51,847 bases of DNA from JAYRGC01 sp041908065 (GTDB taxonomy: Bacteria; Pseudomonadota; Alphaproteobacteria; UBA9219): the NCBI GenBank assembly GCA_041908065.1, contig JAYRGC010000020.1:1-51847 (forward strand). Direction: 5' to 3'. The notes under the pieces were generated by a model that saw only the letters and a program-made list of their open reading frames with translations, was not told the origin of the DNA and did not search any database. Each line of letters opens with the position of its first letter. Position 1 is the stretch's first letter. A program made the position numbers and the translations under genes. This document shows positions 1 through 11,836 of this stretch, piece by piece.

Positions 1-114
1 AACGGGTGGGGGGGGGCAACCAATCCCTGCGCGTTGGCCATAGGCCCCGGGTTGGCTCCGCCGCCAAGGGGCGGCTCGCAATGACGCTTGAATCCAAGAG
101 GCAGCTCGCAATGA
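1..114. repeat. Composite repeat, partial copy at left edge
   Basis: The bases contain the right half of the cloverleaf-type repeat seen throughout the window (CCGCCAAGGGGCGG hairpin followed by CTCGCAATGACG) and begin with an AACGGGTGGG end motif. A second GCAGCTCGCAATGAC unit follows. The copy is cut by the window edge and reaches to within a base of the rnhA stop codon. Confidence 0.75.
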
Positions 115-573
115 CTATAAGTTTTTTATCGCAGAGCAGGCGAGGCGGTCGGCGCGTTCGTTTTCAGGATGGCCGTCGTGGCCGCGCACCCATTCCAAGC
201 GCACCTCGTGACGCCCTATGGCCGCTTCCAGCCTTTGCCACAGATCGATATTTTTAACCGGTTTGCCGTCGGCTGTTTTCCAGCCCTTGGCTTTCCAGCC
301 TTTGATCCACTTGGTTAGGCCGTCCTTGAGATAGCGGCTGTCGGTGACCAGCCGCGCCTTTACCGGACGTTTGAGGGATTCCAAAGCCATTATCGCCGCC
401 ATCATCTCCATGCGGTTGTTGGTGGTCATGGCTTCGCCGCCGGAGATTTCCTTTTCGCTTTCGCCATAGCGCAGCACTGCTCCCCAGCCGCCCGGCCCCG
501 GATTGCCGCTACAGGCTCCGTCGGTGAATATTTCCACCTCGTCGCCGGAGGAATGAGAAGATAGTCGCGTCAT
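115..573 (-). CDS. rnhA: Ribonuclease HI
   Basis: A cytoplasmic endonuclease that cleaves the RNA strand of RNA-DNA hybrids (R-loops, Okazaki primers). The 152-residue product has the normal family length and the full catalytic set: D18 in TDGACSGNPGPGGWG, E56 in NNRMEMMA, D78 in VTDSRY, H132 in RGHDGHPENE and D142 in ERAD. It is encoded directly downstream of thrB on the minus strand with a 4-base overlap (ATGA), so the two are probably translationally coupled. The C-terminal codons end right at a copy of the composite repeat. Identification is secure. Confidence 0.96.
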   Translation of the reverse strand: MTRLSSHSSGDEVEIFTDGACSGNPGPGGWGAVLRYGESEKEISGGEAMTTNNRMEMMAAIMALESLKRPVKARLVTDSRYLKDGLTKWIKGWKAKGWKTADGKPVKNIDLWQRLEAAIGRHEVRLEWVRGHDGHPENERADRLACSAIKNL

Positions 574-1553
574 GCCGCCAACCCGTACGCCGAGGCGTTG
601 GATACTTGCTGATGAAATTCCAACCGCGCCAGATATTCCACCGGATTTTTGACCGTCACCGTCGCGCCATCAACCCGATTAAGCCAGTCTTGCAGGCGCG
701 ACAGAAGGAATCTCATGCTGGCGGCGCGAGCGAGGACCGGCATCGCCGCTATCTCCTCCTCGTTCAGCTTTCGCGCCGAAGAATATCCGGAAAACAGGGC
801 GCATGATTTGGTCAGGTTGAAGGCCGAATTATGTTCGAAACACCATGCGTTCATGGCGATGGCCAGATCGTAGGCCAGATAGTCGTTGCAGGCGAAATAA
901 AAATCTATCAATCCGCCTATAGAGCCGTCGTCGTCGAACAGCGCGTTGTCGGGGAACATGTCGGCGTGAATGATGCCAGTGGGAAGCCCGCCCGACGGCC
1001 ATAGCGTTTGTATCCGCTCCATTTCCGCACGCATTTTATTGCCCAGCTCGGTTCGCACGTCGTCGGCTCCCGAAAGGCATTCGGCCATCATGGCCGGCAT
1101 TGCCCGCGCTCCCATGGAATTGGGGCGTGACATGGGAAAATCGGCTCCGGCGTTGTGCATTCGCCCCAGTTCCCGCCCCAGCTCGTGGCACATGCGCGGG
1201 GTTATCGCCGATGGCACGGTTCCGGCCAAAAGCGTCACTATGGCGGCGGGCTTTCCGTTCAGCGTCCGCAGGGGTTCGCCGTCGTTGCCGCGCACAGGTT
1301 TGGGACAAGAAACCCCGCGTTTGGCCAAATGCTCCATCAACGCGATGAAAAACGGCAGATCCTTGGGATTCGTCCGGCTTTCGTACAGCGTCAGGACATA
1401 GCGTCCTTCGTTTGTGGTTAGGAAATAGTTGGTGTTGGAGACCCCGCGCCTGATGGGAACCAGCTCCACCAGATCGCCGATGGAGTACTCGGCCAGAAAC
1501 GATCCGGCTTCTGCCTCCGTCACTGTGGTATATACTGCCAAGCCAACCCCCAT
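570..1553 (-). CDS. thrB: Homoserine kinase (APH-fold ThrB)
   Basis: Phosphorylates L-homoserine to O-phosphohomoserine in threonine synthesis, using ATP. This is the aminoglycoside-phosphotransferase-fold ThrB typical of alphaproteobacteria, not the GHMP kinase form. The sequence shows the Brenner-type motif HADMFPDNALF (catalytic Asp and Asn) followed by IDFYFACND, which carries the metal-binding Asp. I chose the ATG at 1553 (product 327 aa, starting MGVGLAVYTTVTEAE) because family members begin close to the AVYT-V segment; a longer frame to 1604 would run into the divergent nuclease-like gene. No clear ribosome binding site precedes either start. It overlaps rnhA by four bases. Confidence 0.93.
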   Translation of the reverse strand: MGVGLAVYTTVTEAEAGSFLAEYSIGDLVELVPIRRGVSNTNYFLTTNEGRYVLTLYESRTNPKDLPFFIALMEHLAKRGVSCPKPVRGNDGEPLRTLNGKPAAIVTLLAGTVPSAITPRMCHELGRELGRMHNAGADFPMSRPNSMGARAMPAMMAECLSGADDVRTELGNKMRAEMERIQTLWPSGGLPTGIIHADMFPDNALFDDDGSIGGLIDFYFACNDYLAYDLAIAMNAWCFEHNSAFNLTKSCALFSGYSSARKLNEEEIAAMPVLARAASMRFLLSRLQDWLNRVDGATVTVKNPVEYLARLEFHQQVSNASAYGLAA

Positions 1554-1586
1554 CGAATTTTCGAAAAACAGGTTAGCTATAGCCCC

Positions 1587-2327
1587 ATGAAGCTCGCGCC
1601 GCAATTACCGATAATCGTTTTTCTGGCGGCGGCGATTTTCGCCTTTCCGTCCGATAAAGCGCGCGCCGCCGAGATAACGGCTATTCGCGCCGTTTCCGCC
1701 GACGTGTTGGCGGCGGAGGATGCGGGTGGACGGAAAATCCTGTTGCGGCTCGACGGCATTTGGCCGCCCGAAGGGCGCGAGGCGGGGGAAAAGGCTCGGC
1801 AAGCGTTGGAGAATCTGGCCTCGGGGCGGGAAATAATCCTGAAGGACGCGCAGGGCGAGGATCGCCATGGCCGCATATCCGCGCAAGCCTATCTGGCCGA
1901 TGGCGGAACGCATTTGCAAGCGGCGATGGTGGAGGCGGGGTTCGCCGCGGCTTCGGGCTGTTTGCTGCGCGATGCCGAGGAAAAGGCCGTGGCCGCCAAG
2001 GCCGGATTGTGGGGAGAAGGCGGGCTATCCTATTTGACGCCTAATGAGATAGCGGCGAACGTGGCCGCTTACGACGGTCGCATGGCGATAGTGCGCGGCG
2101 AGGTCAAGTCGGCATCCCGCATCAGAAACCGAGTCTATTTGAATTTCGGCGACGACTGGCGGCGCGATTTCACCGTCGAAATCGCGGCCAAGAACCTGAA
2201 GTTTTTCAAGAATGCCGGAACCGATCCCCTGTCGTGGGGCGGAAAAGTCGTCGTGGCTCGAGGCGTCGCCCAAAAACGCGCCGGAATATCCATGGAAATT
2301 TCCGAGCCTTGTCGGGCATGGAGGTGA
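1587..2327 (+). CDS. Exported thermonuclease-like (SNase-fold) protein
   Basis: A 246-residue protein with an N-terminal signal peptide (hydrophobic IIVFLAAAIFAF, likely cleavage near residue 28 after ARA) followed by a staphylococcal-nuclease-like OB fold: LRLDGIWPPEGREAGEKA corresponds to the region of the first catalytic Arg and Glu, and DRHGRISAQAYL to the second Arg. It probably acts in the periplasm on DNA or RNA, or is a non-catalytic SNase-fold protein; the usual DTPE signature reads WPPE here, so activity is uncertain. A second beta-rich part (residues about 150-246) has no clear assignment. It diverges from thrB across 33 bases. Its TGA stop abuts the end motif (AAACGGGC) of a composite repeat. 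Confidence 0.75.
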   Translation: MKLAPQLPIIVFLAAAIFAFPSDKARAAEITAIRAVSADVLAAEDAGGRKILLRLDGIWPPEGREAGEKARQALENLASGREIILKDAQGEDRHGRISAQAYLADGGTHLQAAMVEAGFAAASGCLLRDAEEKAVAAKAGLWGEGGLSYLTPNEIAANVAAYDGRMAIVRGEVKSASRIRNRVYLNFGDDWRRDFTVEIAAKNLKFFKNAGTDPLSWGGKVVVARGVAQKRAGISMEISEPCRAWR

Positions 2328-2332
2328 AAACG

Positions 2333-2553
2333 GGCTGTTACGCAAAACGGATGGATAATTTTGCATCCAAACGCAACAGCAAGCACCGTCATTGCGAGCC
2401 GCCTCTTGGCGGCGAAGCAATCCAGAGTCACGAGGCGCAACGACTCTGGATTGCTTCGCGTCGCAAGGGCGACGCTCGCAATGACGGCCTTTGGCCGTAG
2501 ACCTAACAATGATGACGGCCTTTGGCCGTATACTTGGCAATGACGGTCGCTTT
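2333..2553. mobile_element. MITE-like composite repeat (copy 2)
   Basis: Starts with a degenerate terminal motif (GGCTGTTACGCAAAACGG), then the arm TAATTTTGCATCCAAACG, then the cloverleaf core CGTCATTGCGAGC ... GCTCGCAATGACG with side hairpins CCGCC-TCTT-GGCGG and GCGTCGC-AAGG-GCGACGC, then two tandem ACGGCC-TTT-GGCCGT hairpins. No clean right terminus is visible. It fills the interval between the nuclease-like gene and the convergent prepilin gene. Confidence 0.8.
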
Positions 2554-2588
2554 GGGTGGGGATTCTCAATGGCGACGCTTGTTGGCGA

Positions 2589-3266
2589 TCACATCCTCAT
2601 GCAGAGTTTGTATACGCTTCCCCCGGAATATCCGCTGGAATCCGCGGCTTGAGCCGGAGCCAGTTCCGCGTCGATAGCCCCGGTGGTGGCGCGGATGGAA
2701 CCCGAGCTGTGCTGGCCGTCGTCGAGGCGGGTGTCGATGGTTTGCGCCGCGTCGGCGGGAACGTTGTTCAAGCATAGCACCGTTCCCGACATGGCGTAGT
2801 CTCCGCTGAACGCGCCGTTTTGGATGCCGTATATGCCGTTGAAAGGATTGGGCGGCTGGATGGCGTTTTCGGTGTCGCCCACCTGATTCTTCACCAATCC
2901 GGCGGCGCGCAAGTGCGACCAGACCAAACGGCTTTCTCCGGCGGGAGGGGCTGTGGATTCCGTGTCGAAAGAGTTTGCGGTTCCGATGCTGCCGTTGCCT
3001 TGTCCATCGGCATAGGCCTTGCCGTCGGGGAATCGGGTTCCGGCTTTGTTGTCGTCGCCGGGCAACGCGCCGTAGTTTTGGCTATAGACCTGAATCTGTC
3101 CCTGATACGACTGCATCGCGTTTATTGCGCTGGTTATTCTGGCGTTCTGGATTATCTGCTGTCCGGTAAGGACGCCGCCGATAATAAGGCCGATTACCAC
3201 CAGAACCACGGAAAGCTCGATAAGGGTGAAGCCGTTTTCGCTAGGCTTGTTCAGGGATTGGCGCAT
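2589..3266 (-). CDS. Prepilin-like protein with type IV pilin N-terminus
   Basis: A 225-residue protein whose N-terminus NGFTLIELSVVLVVIGLIIGG is a class III leader: a prepilin peptidase (PilD-like) would cut before the Phe and methylate it, with Glu at +5. The hydrophobic stretch forms the N-terminal pilin helix; the remainder (Gly, Asn and Ser rich) would be the exposed head. The start at 3266 has a strong AAGGAG ribosome binding site. It lies 5 bases downstream of the secretin gene, so the two form an operon for a pilus-like or type II secretion-like fibre. The assembly ATPase, inner-membrane platform and prepilin peptidase are not in this window. Major versus minor pilin cannot be decided. 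Confidence 0.88.
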   Translation of the reverse strand: MRQSLNKPSENGFTLIELSVVLVVIGLIIGGVLTGQQIIQNARITSAINAMQSYQGQIQVYSQNYGALPGDDNKAGTRFPDGKAYADGQGNGSIGTANSFDTESTAPPAGESRLVWSHLRAAGLVKNQVGDTENAIQPPNPFNGIYGIQNGAFSGDYAMSGTVLCLNNVPADAAQTIDTRLDDGQHSSGSIRATTGAIDAELAPAQAADSSGYSGGSVYKLCMRM

Positions 3267-3271
3267 CTGTT

Positions 3272-5101
3272 CTAACTCCTTGGGTTTGGTTTGTTAAATT
3301 TCAGCGAACGCGGATCGTCATAGTAACGGTCGTAAAGATCCCGATCGGCCTCGTCGGGTTTAGCCTGCTCCATGATAGTGGCTCGGAGCAATATTACCAG
3401 CTCGCTGGTGGAGCTGTCGTTGGAGCGGGATTTGACTAGGTTGCCGATAAGGGGGAGCGAATCGAACATCGGCAATCCTTTATCCTCGTTCTCCGACGAA
3501 TCTTGCATCAAGCCGCCAAGCACCGCCACTTCGCCGGAGTTGATTTGCAGCACCGAATCCATCTCTCTCACCGCCAAAACCGGTATCTGCGATTTTACCG
3601 GAGAGGATACTCCCGCGCTGGCGGCGTTAAGGCCGATCGAGGGATCTTCGACGCGGCTTACTACCCGCGATATGGTGGGGCGCAACGTCATAGTTATGCG
3701 TCCGGTTTCCAGATTGATGGCCGGTTGCACCGTCATCACCAATCCTACCGGAACCGTGCGCGGCGTGCTGGAGAACACCGGAGAGCCGGATACGAGTATT
3801 CCGGAATGGCTTAGCATGGTAGGAAACTGCGCCGAAGTCAGGAAATAGACTTCGTTGCGGGCGACCTTCAAGACGGCGGTTTGGTTGTTCAACACCGTAA
3901 GCCGAGGCGAAGAAAGTATCCTCGTGGTTCCGAAGGTTTTCACCAAATTGAGGATTCCGGCGAAGTCGCGATTGTCCAGCGAGGCGGTGAACATGCCTTC
4001 GGCGGCGGTGGCTGGAGTAAGAAATGGCGCGCCCGCGCCTGTTGCGCCGAAATTGGCGGCGGCGTTCACCGATCCGTTGAAAAGGCTGCGCCAGTTGATG
4101 CCGCTTTGAAATCCTTCGGACAATTCCACCTCGACCACGCGGGCTTCGATAAGCACTTGCGCCGAGGCTTTGCGCTTGAGGCGATCCAGATACTGCTTCG
4201 CCGCCTCGTGTTGGCGGGAATTGGCGGAAACCGTGACCATTCCGGCTTGGCGGTCGATGCTGAAGCCAAAGCGATGGCTTTCCGATGAGGGCGATTGATC
4301 GGCGGAGTTTTTGGACGGGTTTTCCCCGTTTCCGATCGTCGGCGCGGGCGAGAATGACGCGGACAACAGCTTGGCCAGCGATTTTTCCAGCTCAGCCCAA
4401 AAGTCGGCGTCGGATTCGCCGGATATTTTCGCGGTCGAGTTGTTGTCGGAAACCCCGCCCGAACTCGCCGACGAATTTTTCCCTCCGCTTCCGGCGGAAA
4501 CGTCGACGTCGAACACGTTGGTGGAGATGGCGACTTCGCTGGTCGAACGCCGCGAAAGGCTGGGATAGTCCACGGCGTAGGTTTTGGTATAGGGGTGATC
4601 CAACTCGATGCGTATGAAGTCTCCGTCAACGCTGTAACGCAATCCGGCTAAGGCGCACAAACGCTCAAGAACCTTGGAAAACGGCTGGTTGTGAGCGGTG
4701 AATATCACTCCGCCTTTGATGCGCGGGTCTATCTCCAGATTAAATTCGCCGTCGCGCCCCAGATCCATCAGGATTTCCCGCAACGGCACGTCGTCGGTCA
4801 CCGATATGCTTACGGTTCTTTCTAATTTAGGGCGTCGCGCCGATTTTTCGGCATCGGCGGGAAGCTCTGGAATCGGCGGCGGAGTTTCCCTTTTCGTTTC
4901 CGTGGCGCGCGGCGCGTTTTTGTCGCTGCCGCGTTCGCGCAACGCCAGATAATCCTTGCGATCCAGATCTCCCGCCGGATCTATCTTGTCTGGAGGAAAC
5001 GTCGCCGCGCATCCCGAAAACAGCAGGCATGCCGCCGTTAAGGTTAACGCCCCAAGGGGCTTGCGCGGCGGCTGAATCGTTGGGAAATACTGCTTTTTCA
5101 C
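3272..5101 (-). CDS. Secretin lipoprotein (MshL/PilQ/GspD superfamily)
   Basis: A 609-residue outer-membrane ring protein that would let a pilus or secreted substrate cross the outer membrane. The N-terminus has a lipoprotein signal with lipobox LLFSGC (Cys31). Residues about 95-180 (VSISVTDDVPLREILMDLGRDGEFNLEIDP) match the short secretin N-domain; a Ser/Gly/Asn-rich linker follows near 205-275; the C-terminal half (VLIEARVVEVELSEGFQSGINW ... VPVGLVMTVQPAI ... VLGGLMQDSSENEDKGLPMFDSLPLIGNL) is the conserved secretin channel. The organisation resembles MshL of MSHA-type pili more than PilQ. Translation starts at a GTG. It precedes the prepilin gene in the same transcript. Confidence 0.88.
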   Translation of the reverse strand: MKKQYFPTIQPPRKPLGALTLTAACLLFSGCAATFPPDKIDPAGDLDRKDYLALRERGSDKNAPRATETKRETPPPIPELPADAEKSARRPKLERTVSISVTDDVPLREILMDLGRDGEFNLEIDPRIKGGVIFTAHNQPFSKVLERLCALAGLRYSVDGDFIRIELDHPYTKTYAVDYPSLSRRSTSEVAISTNVFDVDVSAGSGGKNSSASSGGVSDNNSTAKISGESDADFWAELEKSLAKLLSASFSPAPTIGNGENPSKNSADQSPSSESHRFGFSIDRQAGMVTVSANSRQHEAAKQYLDRLKRKASAQVLIEARVVEVELSEGFQSGINWRSLFNGSVNAAANFGATGAGAPFLTPATAAEGMFTASLDNRDFAGILNLVKTFGTTRILSSPRLTVLNNQTAVLKVARNEVYFLTSAQFPTMLSHSGILVSGSPVFSSTPRTVPVGLVMTVQPAINLETGRITMTLRPTISRVVSRVEDPSIGLNAASAGVSSPVKSQIPVLAVREMDSVLQINSGEVAVLGGLMQDSSENEDKGLPMFDSLPLIGNLVKSRSNDSSTSELVILLRATIMEQAKPDEADRDLYDRYYDDPRSLKFNKPNPRS

Positions 5102-5684
5102 AAGACAGACCCGTTGTTATGCGAGGGTTTATCGTAAGCGCGAAGGATGGCATTGCGGCCTTGTTCGCGCAACGGCGTCTACCCCATTCCGATGGGGCGA
5201 TTGCTGTCAAGAAAAAAATTTTAACCAAAAGTCATTTTTTCTCTGGACAAGCGTTGGGCAGGGGGATAGGTTGCGTCCTGTCGGATGTCTTCTGATTTTC
5301 CGGCGGTTGTCTTGTTGACACTGTTTCATAGATAGTGCTAAACGAGATTACGGCTTCGGTTGGCGCCTTTGTTTTTGAGTGTGGCGTTGGTCTGGGCTTC
5401 TTGGACATTGTGGATATGGATAGAGAAGGGATGCGCAGGCGGCGGTCCGTGATGGGCTGCTTTTGGTTTCTGGTTTCGGCCAGAGATCGGCGCAGCTGGT
5501 CTTGGTGTCGTTAGCCGTCGGTGACGAAGCAATTCGTTTCGACAGGCTTTCGGTTTTGCCGTTACGCATCCTATAGATAACGACAGGTTCGATATAGCCT
5601 CGTTATGCCGCCGAGCGATCGGTTGCGTAGTGGGGCAGTTTTGATACCCTCGATCATATAGGCTTTGCTTTCGGCAAGGCTAAG
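5102..5684. other. Intergenic region upstream of the rRNA operon
   Basis: I see no convincing gene here. The interval separates the divergent secretin gene from the rRNA operon and contains an AT-rich stretch (5209-5240), a candidate rRNA promoter near 5315, and at 5399 a TTGGACATTGTGGATATGG motif that recurs in the internal spacer (7674) and, inverted, downstream of the 5S gene (about 10970). Confidence 0.6.
5315..5341 (+). promoter_or_regulatory. Candidate rRNA operon promoter
   Basis: A perfect -35 hexamer TTGACA lies at 5315-5320. With a 16-base spacer the -10 would be GCTAAA (5337-5342), which matches TATAAT at only three positions. It is the only consensus-like -35 in the 600 bases upstream of 16S, about 390 bases before the mature 5' end, a normal leader length. 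The call rests on the hexamer and position only. Confidence 0.4.
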
Positions 5685-5709
5685 TGGATCCGTTGTACAA
5701 GCGGATCCA
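5685..5709 (+). other. Leader hairpin just upstream of 16S
   Basis: TGGATCCG and CGGATCCA form a perfect 8-bp stem around a 9-base loop, four bases before the 16S 5' end. Such hairpins in the leader can guide rRNA folding or processing; that role is inferred. Confidence 0.5.
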
Positions 5710-5713
5710 GTTC

Positions 5714-7219
<1,506 letters not shown>

Positions 7220-7416
7220 GGAATCCGAGGGCATGAATCCTCTCACGGGGTTTCTCTTTGGATTTTAGTATAGATGCCAGTTCTTCGTGTCCGCTTGCGG
7301 GCATGTCGAGCCGGCCGCCGTCGGCGCATCCCTTCTCCGGAAACCAGATCAGATGACAGCGGGCAGTTTCAGAGGTAGTTTTCTGCCTTCTGATGCCTGT
7401 CCTCTGTATTCTGATT

Positions 7417-7493
7417 GGGCTTGTAGCTCAGCTGGTTAGAGCGCGCGCTTGATAAGCGTGAGGTCGTAAGTTCAAATCTTACCAGGCCCACCA
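7417..7493 (+). tRNA. tRNA-Ile (GAU)
   Basis: A 77-base gene in the 16S-23S spacer with 7-bp acceptor stem GGGCTTG/CAGGCCC (one mispair-tolerant position), D-arm GCTCAGCTGGTTAGAGC, anticodon loop CTTGATAAG (GAU), T-arm TTCAAAT and encoded CCA. This is the standard spacer tRNA-Ile of bacterial rRNA operons. Confidence 0.97.
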
Positions 7494-7521
7494 CTTTTTC
7501 AAGCGCGAGAGTTCTAGAATC

Positions 7522-7597
7522 GGGGCTGTAGCTCAGCTGGGAGAGCACGTGCTTTGCAAGCATGAGGTCGTCGGTTCGATCCCGATCAGCTCCACCA
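7522..7597 (+). tRNA. tRNA-Ala (UGC)
   Basis: A 76-base gene 28 bases after tRNA-Ile. Acceptor stem GGGGCTG/CAGCTCC with one G-U pair (a G-U at the third position), D-arm GCTCAGCTGGGAGAGC, anticodon loop TTTGCAA (UGC), T-loop GTTCGATCCCG and encoded CCA. Standard second spacer tRNA. Confidence 0.97.
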
Positions 7598-7981
7598 GTT
7601 TTATGTTTCGAAGTTTCCGGAGTAAGGTAAAAAGTTTCCCTTCTCTTCGCTTAATGCGGGGAGAAGGGCGTTCTTGGACATAGTGAATATGGTTTGCAAA
7701 CAATCGGCGTGATTGCCCGAATAGGGTGGTTGTGCCGGTTGGATAAGAGTTCGATTCCGTTTTTGCCTTACGTCTCGTATCGAGCGGGGTGTGGGCAGGG
7801 TCTTGACGGGATCGGACGGTCAAAGGTTTCCGCAGTTTGGGCGGGCTTGAGCAGGCGGTTTTTTCTACCAGAAAAGACGGTTTGCGACTGGCAACGATCG
7901 TTCCGAAGACGGTCGCGTCCTAGTCAGCGCTGCGGCGTAGACTTCGATGCATGTTTTGCGTCGAGAGTCTGGCTTTTGATA
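7598..7981. other. Internal transcribed spacer between tRNA-Ala and 23S
   Basis: No gene is visible. The stretch includes TTGGACATAGTGAATATGG followed by TTTGCAAA at 7674-7700, whose last 14 bases are exactly complementary to 10945-10958 downstream of 5S, so the spacer may pair with the operon's 3' trailer during pre-rRNA processing. Confidence 0.55.
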
Positions 7982-10729
<2,748 letters not shown>

Positions 10730-10788
10730 ATCAGAAGTCAGACACAGCGCGTTGACATGATTGTCAGCGCGTTACTTCCTTCTTGACG

Positions 10789-10904
10789 ACCTGGTGGTTT
10801 TGGCGAGGGGCATACACTCGATCCCATCCCGAACTCGAAAGTGAAAACCCTCAGCGCTGATGGTACTGTGTCTTAAGACACGGGAGAGTAAGTCGCCGCC
10901 AGGT
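10789..10904 (+). rRNA. rrf: 5S ribosomal RNA
   Basis: About 116 bases. The terminal helix pairs CCTGGTGG at the start with CCGCCAGG at the end; the internal ACTCGATCCCATCCCGAACTCG segment is the conserved 5S loop region and CTGATGGTACTGTG the downstream helix. It lies about 60 bases after 23S. Confidence 0.95.
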
Positions 10905-10999
10905 CTTCAAGACGGAAGTCAGTGTCCGATTTGACGCCTTATCCTTTGCAAACCATATCACTTGTTCCAATTCCCCCTGTTTCCCCATGAAAAATAGCT

Positions 11000-11228
11000 G
11001 GCTCTTACGCAAAACGGGTGGCTATTGCCTCCCCAAAAGCGCGAAGCATATGGTCAAAGGCCGTCCTTTGGCGGCGAAGCAATCCAGACCTTATGGAGCA
11101 ACGGCTCTGGATTGCTTCGCCGCCAAGGGGCGGCTCGCAATGACAGCCTTTGGCTGTAACTAGCAATGACAGCCTTTGGCTGTAACTAGCAATGACAGCC
11201 TTTGGCTGTAATTTGCAACTACAGCAGT
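11000..11228. mobile_element. MITE-like composite repeat (copy 3)
   Basis: Left terminus GGCTCTTACGCAAAACGGGT is intact, followed by the GCTATTGCCT arm. The cloverleaf core here lacks part of its left outer stem but keeps GCGGCGAAGCAATCCAGA and GGATTGCTTCGCCGCC. It ends in three tandem copies of GCAATGACAGCCTTTGGCTGTAA, each containing an ACAGCC-TTT-GGCTGT hairpin. The right end (GCAGTTATGCAA) is unlike the left terminus. Confidence 0.8.
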
Positions 11229-11240
11229 TATGCAAGAAGT

Positions 11241-11531
11241 CTATTCTCTCGGCGGCGTGTAATCGTCTTCGTTGAGCGTTTGTTCCGGTTCTTTTTCCTG
11301 AACTTCAGACTTATCGACAGATTCCTCGGATGAGATCGATTGGGGCATTATCTCTTCATGCTTTCCCGGGCCGAAGTTGCGATAGACCAAAGCCAACACC
11401 AGAAAAATAGCTAGCCACAAAGCGATGTTGCGGAGCATTTTGCCGCGATTGGCGGCGATTATCCCCGGACTTATCTGGAAAATTATCAATGCGCCCAATA
11501 AACCGACAATAACCATGGAAACGGTATCCAT
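11241..11531 (-). CDS. Small membrane protein, two predicted helices
   Basis: I do not recognise this 96-residue protein. Residues 5-27 (SMVIVGLLGALIIFQISPGII) and 34-51 (NIALWLAIFLVLALVY) look like two transmembrane helices joined by a short basic loop (ANRGKMLR), followed by an acidic, Glu-rich tail of about 40 residues. The charge pattern suggests the loop faces the cytoplasm. The start is supported by AGGAG 7 bases upstream. It stands alone between two composite repeats. Confidence 0.7.
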   Translation of the reverse strand: MDTVSMVIVGLLGALIIFQISPGIIAANRGKMLRNIALWLAIFLVLALVYRNFGPGKHEEIMPQSISSEESVDKSEVQEKEPEQTLNEDDYTPPRE

Positions 11532-11554
11532 TGCCTTCTCCTGTGCAATTTAAA

Positions 11555-11782
11555 AACGGGTGGGTAATTTTGTAGCCGCCTGCGTTACGGCCAAAGGCCG
11601 TCATTTCAAAGTTACGGCCAAAGGCCGTCATTGCGAGCCGCCACACCTTTGGTTTAGACAGCGTTAACGCTCTCGGGCGGCGAAGCAATCCAGTGTCGTT
11701 GCTAAATGACTCTGGATTGCTTCGCCGCCAAGAGGCGGCTCGCAATGACGGCCTTTTTTCCCACTAGTTTTGCGTAAGAGCC
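11555..11782. mobile_element. MITE-like composite repeat (copy 4) with perfect 9-bp duplication
   Basis: The element runs from AACGGGTGGG to the intact right terminus TTTTGCGTAAGAGCC. It is flanked on both sides by CAATTTAAA (11546-11554 and 11783-11791), a perfect 9-base direct repeat that looks like a target-site duplication. The left terminus lacks the outer 12-13 bases of the usual end. Inside are tandem ACGGCCAAAGGCCGT hairpins and a cloverleaf core whose left arm carries the ACAGCGTTAACGCT palindrome. Confidence 0.85.
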
Positions 11783-11836
11783 CAATTTAAACACTTCGAC
11801 GTAGGAATAGCGCAAATCGCCGCGCTTCGCCAGTCG

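Noticed and set aside
5338..5569. Small open frames on the minus strand upstream of the rRNA operon
   Set aside because: No family resemblance, no ribosome site, Pro/Arg/His-rich composition and location in the rRNA leader.
7598..7981. A third spacer tRNA or small RNA
   Set aside because: No cloverleaf or anticodon arm could be built in this stretch.
11130..11225. Possible CRISPR array from the tandem 26-base units
   Set aside because: Units are contiguous copies with a hairpin and no unique spacers of regular length, and no cas genes are present.
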